Positions 57,814 to 64,000 of a DNA stretch of 64,000 nt are shown here, piece after piece. The number at the start of each line of letters is the position of its first letter. Within the stretch, counting starts at the first letter, position 1. The notes below the pieces were generated by a model. That model made no database searches. It worked only from the letters and a program-made list of their open reading frames with translations, and had not been told where the DNA came from. The stretch lies in the NCBI GenBank assembly GCA_035626475.1, contig DASPNP010000057.1, forward strand, positions 1 through 64,000, read 5' to 3'. Both the position numbers and the translations under genes were made by a program. This DNA comes from DASPKT01 sp035626475 (GTDB taxonomy: Bacteria; Pseudomonadota; Alphaproteobacteria; Azospirillales; Azospirillaceae).

Positions 57814-58099
57814 CGTCATCCCGGTCCCCGGATCGGGCCTTAGGCCCGTCCGAGGACAGGCTGCGGCCGATGAAGCTGTGCGGCTGGAACGTAATGCGTC
57901 CTTCGACAAGCTCAGGATGAGGGAAGGTGGATGCCAGGCACTCCTGGTTCCATCACGCGCAAGCTCGGCCGGGAGCAGCTAAATCATCCTCATCCTGAGC
58001 TTGTCGAAGGACGCACAACTCAAACGCTGCCCTTCTAAGAGCGCTGCATCCCTCGCATCCCGCTGCATCCCCGGGGCCCCGGCCTGCGCCGGGGTGACG
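57814..58099. repeat. Second nested inverted-repeat element
   Basis: The outer borders are CGTCATCCCGG (57814-57824) and a 25-bp end (58075-58099) identical to 25603-25627. Inside is a perfect 28-bp inverted repeat, arms 57895-57922 and 57988-58015, beginning TGCGTCCTTCGACAAGCTCA. The centre of that inner element contains 'CCAGGCAC' and 'GGGAGCAG', as at 12159-12277. The interval to the GH42 gene holds nothing else. Confidence 0.8.
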
Positions 58100-58128
58100 G
58101 GATGAGAGGGCTCACGGCTGAAGCCCCC

Positions 58129-60081
58129 CTACTCCCGCCAGGCGGCGACGCCGGCGGGGGGCAGCTCCGGCCCGCCGATCAGGAAGCGGGTCCCCGGCGG
58201 GGCCGGCACGGGACGCGGCTCGGGCGCGTAGTTGACGGCGAAGCGCAAGCCGCCGCGGGCGCGGGTGCGCACGCCCTCGGGCATCTCGGTCACGGCGAGG
58301 CCGGCCGCGGCCGCCTTGTCGCGCAGCACCCGGTCCAGCAGGTCCGACCCTGGCCAGCAGGCGAGATAGTCGACCCGCCCGTGGCGGAACCAGGCGCCGC
58401 CGCCGTCCGCATGGACGGCCAGCGGGGCGAGATTCGTGCGGACATGCTCGCGCCAGCGCTCCACCCCCAGCCGCTCGCCATTGAGAAGGACGGCGTCGTC
58501 GCTGTCCGGCCGCAGCGATTCCACCCGCGTCACCGCCAGCGGGATCAGGCGCGACAGGGGGCCCGGCGCCAGCCCGGCCGGGATGTGCAGCTCGGGCGTG
58601 CGGCTGCCGCTGCGGGGGCCGATCAGCAGATGCGCGCCGGACCGCTCGGCCGCCGCGACGAAGGCCTCGGACGCGATCGGCAGGGACGGCGCCACCACCA
58701 GCCGGTAGCCCGTCAGGTCGGCGCCGGGCGGCACCATGTCGACGTCCAGCCCCAGCCGGCGCAGGCCCGAATAGACCGCGAAGGCCAGCTCCAGCCAGCG
58801 GTAGCTGCGGCCCTGTGGCTGGATGCGCGACAGCCAGTCCGCCTCATAGTCGAAGACCAGGGCAACGGGCGCCTTTCCCGACGGACCTGCATCGGGCAGC
58901 CCGGCGATCTCCTCCGCCACCTGCCGCGCCTCGCCCGCTCCCGCATCCTCGCTGCGGTCGGGCAGGTGCAGGCCGGCATGGTTCTGCTCCTGCGCGAAGG
59001 GGCACTGGCGCCAGCGGAAATAGGAGACCACCTCCGCCCCGTGGGCGAAGGCCTCCCATGTCCAGGCGCGCACCATGCCGGGCAGCGGCGCCGGATTGTA
59101 GGCGGCCCAGTTCACCGGCCCCGGCTGCTGCTCCATCACCCACATCCGGCCCTGGCCGCAACCGCGGTAGAGATCGTGGTGGAAGGCGGCGATGTCGGGG
59201 TGGCCCTGGCGGCGGTAGCGCTCCTTGTCGGCCGGCGTGAACCAGAATTGCTCGGTGAAGCCCAGCGGATAGCTGTCCCAGGTCGCCACGTCCAGGTCGC
59301 GGGAGACGGCGAAATGGTCGAACTCCGTGTAGAAGCCCATGAAATTGTGGACGACGTCGCGGCCCGGCGACAGGCGCCGGAGGATATCCACCTGCAGCCG
59401 GTTGAAGGACACGACCTCGTCGGACGCGAAGCGCCACCAATCCATGCGGTGCGAGGGGTTGGCCTCGGTCACGGTCAGGATCGGCGCGTCCACCTCCTCG
59501 AAGCCGCGGTACTCCTGCGACCAGAACACGGCGCCCCAGGCGCGGTTGAGCGCCTGCACCGTGCCGTAGCGCGCCGCCAGCCAGCGCCGGAACCGCGCCA
59601 GCGCCGCGGCGGAATAGCTGATGGTGGTGTCGTGGCAGCCATACTCGTTGTCGGTCTGCCAGGCGACGATCGCGGGATGGTTCCCGTAGCGCTCCGCCAC
59701 CGCCGTCACGATGCGGGCGCATTCGGCCCGGTAGGGCTCGTGCGAGAAGCAGTAATGGCGGCGGGAGCCGAAGCGGCGCGGCCTTCCCTGCTCGTCCACC
59801 GCCAGCATGTCGGGATGCCGGTCCACCAGCCATTTGGGCGGCGTCGCCGTCGGCGTGCCGAGCACGATCCTCAACCCCCGCGCCGCCAGCGTCTCGATGG
59901 CACGGTCCAGCCAGCCCCAGTCGAAGCGGCCCGGCTCCGGCTCGATCCGGCTCCAGGCGAACTCGCCGATGCGGACGAGATTGATGCCGAGGTCGCGCAT
60001 CCGCTCGGCATCCTCGGCCCACCAATCCTCCGGCCAGTGCTCGGGGTAGTAGCAGACGCCCAGGCGCATCCCACGATCCAT
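58129..60081 (-). CDS. GH42 beta-galactosidase
   Basis: A 650-residue GH42 enzyme. The acid/base Glu146 is in 'WQTDNEYGCHD', the nucleophile Glu317 in 'WVMEQQPGPVNW', and the N-terminal barrel start is 'GVCYYPEHWPEDWW'. A trimerisation domain ('LVFDYEADW') and a short C-terminal domain follow. There is no signal peptide, so it cleaves imported beta-galactosides in the cytoplasm. The ATG at 60081 is 3 bp after the lactonase stop; an ATG at 60069 is an alternative. It is co-transcribed with the SMP-30 gene upstream from the divergent region at 60952-61024. Confidence 0.94.
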   Translation of the reverse strand: MDRGMRLGVCYYPEHWPEDWWAEDAERMRDLGINLVRIGEFAWSRIEPEPGRFDWGWLDRAIETLAARGLRIVLGTPTATPPKWLVDRHPDMLAVDEQGRPRRFGSRRHYCFSHEPYRAECARIVTAVAERYGNHPAIVAWQTDNEYGCHDTTISYSAAALARFRRWLAARYGTVQALNRAWGAVFWSQEYRGFEEVDAPILTVTEANPSHRMDWWRFASDEVVSFNRLQVDILRRLSPGRDVVHNFMGFYTEFDHFAVSRDLDVATWDSYPLGFTEQFWFTPADKERYRRQGHPDIAAFHHDLYRGCGQGRMWVMEQQPGPVNWAAYNPAPLPGMVRAWTWEAFAHGAEVVSYFRWRQCPFAQEQNHAGLHLPDRSEDAGAGEARQVAEEIAGLPDAGPSGKAPVALVFDYEADWLSRIQPQGRSYRWLELAFAVYSGLRRLGLDVDMVPPGADLTGYRLVVAPSLPIASEAFVAAAERSGAHLLIGPRSGSRTPELHIPAGLAPGPLSRLIPLAVTRVESLRPDSDDAVLLNGERLGVERWREHVRTNLAPLAVHADGGGAWFRHGRVDYLACWPGSDLLDRVLRDKAAAAGLAVTEMPEGVRTRARGGLRFAVNYAPEPRPVPAPPGTRFLIGGPELPPAGVAAWRE

Positions 60082-60084
60082 GGC

Positions 60085-60951
60085 TCAGACCCTCCCGAAG
60101 CGGCCGACCGGCAGCCCGCGCACGCCGGGCTGGAACGCGAAGACGCCGCCGGCCAGCGGCTGGCGCGCGAGTTCCCGCTCCGACAGGCCGACCCGGGCGG
60201 AGGTGACGTAGAGCGTGCCCAGATCGTCGCCACCGAAGGCGCAGCTGGTCGGGTTGTCGACCGGCAGCGGCACCACGCGGTCAATGCTGCCGTCCGGCGC
60301 GTAGCGCACCACCCGCGCCCCGCCCCACTGGGCGTTCCAGAGGAAGCCCTCCTCGTCCATGGCCGATCCGTCGGGCGTGCCGCCGTCGCCGACCGCGAAC
60401 ACCCGCCGGTTCGAGAGGCGCCCCGACGCGGGCGCCAGATCGAAGGCGTAGAGCGTGGCCTCGCCCGAGTCCGCGAAGATCATCGTGGCGCCGTCGGGCG
60501 ACCAGGCCAGCGTGTTGGGGATGCGCAAGCCCTCCAGCACGCGCTCGGCCGTCCAGTCCGGCGTGACACGGTAGAGCGCGCCGGAGGCCTGGGCCTCCGC
60601 ATCGTCCATGGTGCCGACCCAGAAATTGCCCCAGGGGTCGGCCTTGCCGTCATTGCTGCGGTTGCCCGGCAGGTCCGGCTCCAGCTCCAGGCGGATGTCG
60701 AGCTTCCGCCGGCCCGGGTCCAGCAGCCCGATGCCGCGATCCGATGCGACGATCAGCCCGCCCTCCGTCAGGGCCGCGGCGCTGCAGCGGGCCTGCAGCT
60801 CCAGCGTGCCGACCTCCTCCCTGTCGGGCGCCAGCCAGTGCAGCCGGCTACCCTTGATGTCGAACCAGTAGAGCCGGCCGGCCTCCGGATCCCAGAGCGG
60901 GCCTTCCCCCAGCAGGCAGCGGGTCGCCGCGACGCAGCTTGGCAGTGACAT
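60085..60951 (-). CDS. SMP-30/gluconolactonase-family lactonase
   Basis: A 288-residue six-bladed propeller. The first metal Glu is in 'LLGEGPLWDPEAGRLYW'; 'SNDGKADPWGNFWVGTM' carries the conserved Asn/Asp, and 'PNTLAWSPDG' and 'TPDGSAMDEEG' the others. The family hydrolyses sugar 1,5- or 1,4-lactones with a divalent metal. With DgoK and DgoA nearby, D-galactonolactone is the likely substrate. There is no signal peptide. It is first in its leftward operon, with GH42 following after 3 bp. Confidence 0.92.
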   Translation of the reverse strand: MSLPSCVAATRCLLGEGPLWDPEAGRLYWFDIKGSRLHWLAPDREEVGTLELQARCSAAALTEGGLIVASDRGIGLLDPGRRKLDIRLELEPDLPGNRSNDGKADPWGNFWVGTMDDAEAQASGALYRVTPDWTAERVLEGLRIPNTLAWSPDGATMIFADSGEATLYAFDLAPASGRLSNRRVFAVGDGGTPDGSAMDEEGFLWNAQWGGARVVRYAPDGSIDRVVPLPVDNPTSCAFGGDDLGTLYVTSARVGLSERELARQPLAGGVFAFQPGVRGLPVGRFGRV

Positions 60952-60990
60952 GGGTCCTCGCGTCTGATGACAGGCGCTCAGTTAAGCTGC

Positions 60991-61011
60991 TATTGTACTT
61001 ATCGTCAATAA
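60991..61011. promoter_or_regulatory. TTATTG-N10-CAATAA operator, copy 4
   Basis: TATTG (60991-60995), a 10-bp spacer and CAATAA (61006-61011). It shares 'TATTGTACT' and 'GTCAATAAC' with copy 1 at 51126. It lies in the 73-bp space between the divergent lactonase and epoxide-hydrolase-like genes, so it can control both. Confidence 0.65.
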
Positions 61012-61024
61012 CTGGCGAGCCACC

Positions 61025-61909
61025 ATGACGGCGTCTCACGTGACAGCGTCCCCAGGCCATGAACAGGTGGAGGGAGCGGGCGTCCGGCTGCACTGCGCCC
61101 GGATGGGTGACGGCCAGCCGGTGCTGCTGCTGCACGGCTTCCCGGATTTCTGGTACGGCTGGCGCAGGCTGATGCCGCTGCTGGCGCCGCGCTGCCTGGC
61201 GGTGGCCCCCGATCTGCGCGGCTACAATCTCTCGGACAAGCCCGGGGGCGTCGACGCCTACGCCATGGACGCGCTGGTGGCCGACATCGCGGCGCTGGCC
61301 CGGCATTACGGGCGGGGCCGACCGGTGAGCGTCGTCGGCAACGATTGGGGCGGCGTGGTCGCCTGGGTGACGGCGGAACGCCATCCCGAGCTGATCGGCC
61401 GCCTCGCCATCCTGAACGCGCCGCATCCGGCGGTGCTGGCGAAGGCCCTGGTGGAGGACCCGGTGCAGCGGGACGCCGTCGGCTACATGGGGAAGCTGCG
61501 CCAGCCCGGCATCGAAACGATCATGGCGGCGGACGGATTCGCGCCGCTGCTGGGCGCCATGGCCGAGCTGTCGGCCGGCGGCCATCTCGGCCCCGACGAT
61601 GTGGCGGCGTACCGCGAGGCATGGGCGCAGCCGGGGGCGCTGGCCGCCATGCTGGCCTGGTACCGCGCCGCCAGCTTCGCGCCGCCCGACCCGCGCTGGC
61701 CCTGGCCCGCCGCGCCCATCACGGTGCCGACGCTGCTGCTGTGGGGTGCCCGCGACGGGGCGCTGCTGCCGGGGCTGGCCGAGGCCCACCGGCCGATCTG
61801 CGCCGACCTGACAATCCACCTGCTGGAGGGCGCCGGCCACTGGCCGCATGTCGAGATGCCCGGGCGGGTCGCCGACCTTCTGCTTCCCTTCCTTCTGACC
61901 GATCGCTGA
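61025..61909 (+). CDS. Alpha/beta hydrolase, epoxide hydrolase/haloalkane dehalogenase-like
   Basis: A 294-residue hydrolase with an Asp nucleophile: 'VVGNDWGG' (Asp107) instead of a Ser elbow. The HGxP motif of epoxide hydrolases is 'LLHGFPDFWYGWR' (37-49), and the catalytic His is in 'LEGAGHWPHVEMP' near the C-terminus. Soluble epoxide hydrolases and fluoroacetate or haloalkane dehalogenases share this layout. It probably opens an epoxide or displaces a group on the non-sugar part of the substrate. It is divergent from SMP-30/GH42 with the operator between them, and precedes GH36 by 13 bp. Confidence 0.88.
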   Translation: MTASHVTASPGHEQVEGAGVRLHCARMGDGQPVLLLHGFPDFWYGWRRLMPLLAPRCLAVAPDLRGYNLSDKPGGVDAYAMDALVADIAALARHYGRGRPVSVVGNDWGGVVAWVTAERHPELIGRLAILNAPHPAVLAKALVEDPVQRDAVGYMGKLRQPGIETIMAADGFAPLLGAMAELSAGGHLGPDDVAAYREAWAQPGALAAMLAWYRAASFAPPDPRWPWPAAPITVPTLLLWGARDGALLPGLAEAHRPICADLTIHLLEGAGHWPHVEMPGRVADLLLPFLLTDR

Positions 61910-61922
61910 GCGGATGATATCG

Positions 61923-64000
61923 ATGACGGAACGACCCGCCTTCGCCCGGCTGGACGGGCCGGCCACGACCCTGATCCTGGATTGCCGCGGCCCCGCCCCC
62001 GCCGTGCTGCACTGGGGCGCCCGGCTGGCCGAGGATACCGACCCGGAGAGCCTGGCCGGGCTGCTGGAGCGCGAGGAGGCGCCGGGCTCCCCGGCGGTCG
62101 AGGCGCAGCTGGCGCTCACCCCGCTGGCCGGCCAGGGCTTCCCCGGCCGGCCTGGCCTGCTGGCCCACCGCGCGGGACGGGGCTGGGGTACCTACGCGCT
62201 GCTGGAGTCGGTCGAGCGCCCGGCGCCGGGCCGGCTGGTGCTGCGCTCCCGCGACACCGCCAACGGCATCGCCCTCACCCACCATCTGCACCTCACGGGC
62301 GACGTGCTCTCCGCCTGGACCGAGCTGGTCAACGAGGGTTCGGAATTGCTGGAGGTGGAGTGGTGCGCCGCGCCCTGCCTGCCGCTGCCGCCGCATGCCG
62401 CACAATTCCTCACCTTCGAGGGCCGCTGGGCCGGCGAGTTCACCACCCGGCGCCTGGAGCGAGCGCCCGGCGGCGTGGTGCGGGAGAACCGGCGCGGCCG
62501 CACCTCGCACGACTCATTCCCCGGCCTGATCGCCATGGACGCCCAGTGCGGCGAGCACCGGGGCGAGGCCTGGGGCGCGCATCTCGGCTGGAGCGGGAAT
62601 CACCGGATTCAGGCCGACCACCTGTCGGACGGGCGTGGCTATGTCCAGATGGGCGAGCTGCCGTTGCCGGGCGAACTGCGCCTCGCCCCCGGCGCCGTCT
62701 ACCGCAGCCCTGACATCCACGCCGCCTATTCGGCCGAAGGGCTGAACGGGCTGTCGCGCGCCTTCCACCGCCATCTGCGTGCCCGGCCGGAGCATAAGCG
62801 GCTGCGCGCCAAGCCACGGCCGGTCCATTACAACAGCTGGGAAGCCGTCTATTTCGACCATTCGCCCCCCGTGCTGATGGATCTGGCGCGCTTGGCGGCC
62901 GATGTCGGGGTGGAGCGCTTCGTGCTGGATGACGGCTGGTTCATGGGCCGCCGCAGCGACCGCGCCGGCCTGGGGGACTGGGAGGTGGACCGCACCGTCT
63001 GGCCCGACGGGCTGAAGCCCCTGGCCGAGCATGTGCGCGGCCTCGGCATGGAGTTCGGGCTGTGGCTGGAGCCGGAGATGGTGAACGCCGACAGCGACCT
63101 CTATCGCCGGCATCCCGACTGGGTGCTGGGCACGCCGCCGGCGCCGCAGATCCCGTTCCGCAACCAGATGGTCCTGGATTTCGGCCGCGCCGAGGTGCGG
63201 GAGCATCTCTTCGGCCGCATCGACGCGCTGCTGCGGGAGCTGCCCATCGGGTACCTGAAATGGGACATGAACCGCGACATCAGCCAGCCCGGCGGCGCCG
63301 ACGGCAGCCCGGGTGCCCACGCCCATGTGCGCGGCCTCTACGATCTGCTCGACCGGCTGCGCGCGACGCATCCGACCGTGGAGATCGAGAGCTGCGCGTC
63401 GGGCGGCGGGCGGGCCGACTACGGCATCCTCGCCCGCACCGACCGCGTCTGGACCTCCGACAGCAACGACGCGCTGGACCGGCTGGCGATCCAGAAGGGC
63501 TTCTCGCTGTTCTTCCCGCCGGAGATCATGGGCGCCCATGTCGGGCCGGAGGATTGCCACATCACCGGCCGGCGCGTGCCGCTGGCGGTGCGGGCGGCGG
63601 TGGCGATGTTCGGCCATATGGGACTGGAGATGGATCTGCGCCGCCTCTCCCCCGACGATCTGGTGGAGCTGCGCGCCGCCATCGCCCTGCACAAGCGGCT
63701 GCGTCCCCTGTTGCATTCCGGCGATATCGTGCGTCTGGAGGCGGAGGCCGGATCGGAGGCGTTCGGCGTGGTGGCGGCGGACCGCGCCGAGGCCGTGTTC
63801 CTGCACGCCACAGTGACCGAGCCCACCGGCTACTTCCCCGGCCGCCTGCGCCTCGCCGGCCTGGACCCGCGCGCCCGTTACCGGCTGGACCTCGCCTGGC
63901 CCGCCGTCCCGCCGCGCCGGCCGCCGCTGGTGGAGCGGCTGCAGCGGGGCGTGGAGATGGGCGGCGACGCGCTGATGGGCGTGGGAGTCCAGCTCCCCCG
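61923..64000 (+). CDS. GH36 alpha-galactosidase, runs off the right edge
   Basis: At least 692 residues; the end is outside the window. The layout is that of classic GH36: N-terminal beta-sandwich (about 20-290), barrel from 'RPVHYNSWEAVYFD' (299-312), and 'FVLDDGWFMGRR' (333-344) with substrate Asp residues. The nucleophile is Asp448 in 'YLKWDMNRDI', and the acid/base Asp is in 'TSDSNDALDR' (511-520). The start could also be the in-frame ATG at 61914. There is no signal peptide, so cytoplasmic. It removes terminal alpha-linked galactose and complements the GH42 beta-galactosidase of the same regulon. Confidence 0.94.
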   Translation, partial: MTERPAFARLDGPATTLILDCRGPAPAVLHWGARLAEDTDPESLAGLLEREEAPGSPAVEAQLALTPLAGQGFPGRPGLLAHRAGRGWGTYALLESVERPAPGRLVLRSRDTANGIALTHHLHLTGDVLSAWTELVNEGSELLEVEWCAAPCLPLPPHAAQFLTFEGRWAGEFTTRRLERAPGGVVRENRRGRTSHDSFPGLIAMDAQCGEHRGEAWGAHLGWSGNHRIQADHLSDGRGYVQMGELPLPGELRLAPGAVYRSPDIHAAYSAEGLNGLSRAFHRHLRARPEHKRLRAKPRPVHYNSWEAVYFDHSPPVLMDLARLAADVGVERFVLDDGWFMGRRSDRAGLGDWEVDRTVWPDGLKPLAEHVRGLGMEFGLWLEPEMVNADSDLYRRHPDWVLGTPPAPQIPFRNQMVLDFGRAEVREHLFGRIDALLRELPIGYLKWDMNRDISQPGGADGSPGAHAHVRGLYDLLDRLRATHPTVEIESCASGGGRADYGILARTDRVWTSDSNDALDRLAIQKGFSLFFPPEIMGAHVGPEDCHITGRRVPLAVRAAVAMFGHMGLEMDLRRLSPDDLVELRAAIALHKRLRPLLHSGDIVRLEAEAGSEAFGVVAADRAEAVFLHATVTEPTGYFPGRLRLAGLDPRARYRLDLAWPAVPPRRPPLVERLQRGVEMGGDALMGVGVQLP

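Noticed and set aside
57814..58099. Insertion sequence with terminal inverted repeats
   Set aside because: No transposase coding capacity in under 300 bp. It fits a REP/MITE-like element only.

Overview
The window is very G+C-rich, almost gap-free bacterial DNA. It has four TonB-dependent outer-membrane receptors, LacI/GntR/MarR regulators, many glycoside hydrolases and intergenic repeats of the 'TTCGACAAGCTCAGGATGAG' and 'CGTCATCCCGG' types. This points to a TonB-receptor-rich, sugar-scavenging alphaproteobacterium (Sphingomonadales-, Caulobacterales- or Azospirillum-like); genus cannot be assigned from the sequence. No tRNA, rRNA, CRISPR, transposase or phage gene was seen, so this looks like a chromosomal carbon-catabolism region rather than a mobile island.

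Layout. (1) 1-6681: the start of a GntR/HutC regulator, a NagX-like acyltransferase, a methyltransferase, a TonB receptor and a sodium:solute symporter. Repeated TGGTA half-sites lie in the three intergenic regions, suggesting an amino-sugar uptake locus. (2) 6834-17114: a leftward six-gene operon (TonB receptor, Dpp-type ABC importer, GMC oxidoreductase) opposite a divergent MarR regulator; substrate unknown. (3) 17115-41959: an unusual catabolic locus apparently controlled by the LacI protein at 32692-33741. Similar 16-bp palindromes (TTGCATTCGAATGCAA type) lie upstream of an MFS transporter, a TRIC/cupin divergent pair, a TonB receptor, a GH32 enzyme and an HpsN-like dehydrogenase/SDR divergent pair. 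In four of these promoters the palindrome supplies a TTGCAT -35 element. The gene set holds three tandem SnoaL/NTF2-fold proteins, a double cupin, serine dehydratase, an amidohydrolase, a stand-alone MetE-like zinc protein, an HpcH aldolase, two paralogous MFS carriers, and GH32, GH36 and GH13 glycosidases. I do not recognise this combination as a described pathway.

(4) 41991-64000: a second regulon marked by a different inverted repeat, TTATTG-N10-CAATAA. It joins galactoside breakdown (GH42, GH36, SMP-30 lactonase, GPH sugar symporter, DgoK, DgoA) to acyl-CoA side-chain beta-oxidation (CoA ligase, three acyl-CoA dehydrogenases, hot-dog hydratase-like protein, 3-hydroxyacyl-CoA dehydrogenase, thiolase) and two alpha/beta hydrolases. 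This suggests a substrate that is a galactosylated carboxylic-acid or acyl compound such as a plant galactolipid, saponin or other glycoconjugate; the identity is inference. The last gene, a GH36 alpha-galactosidase, runs off the right edge.
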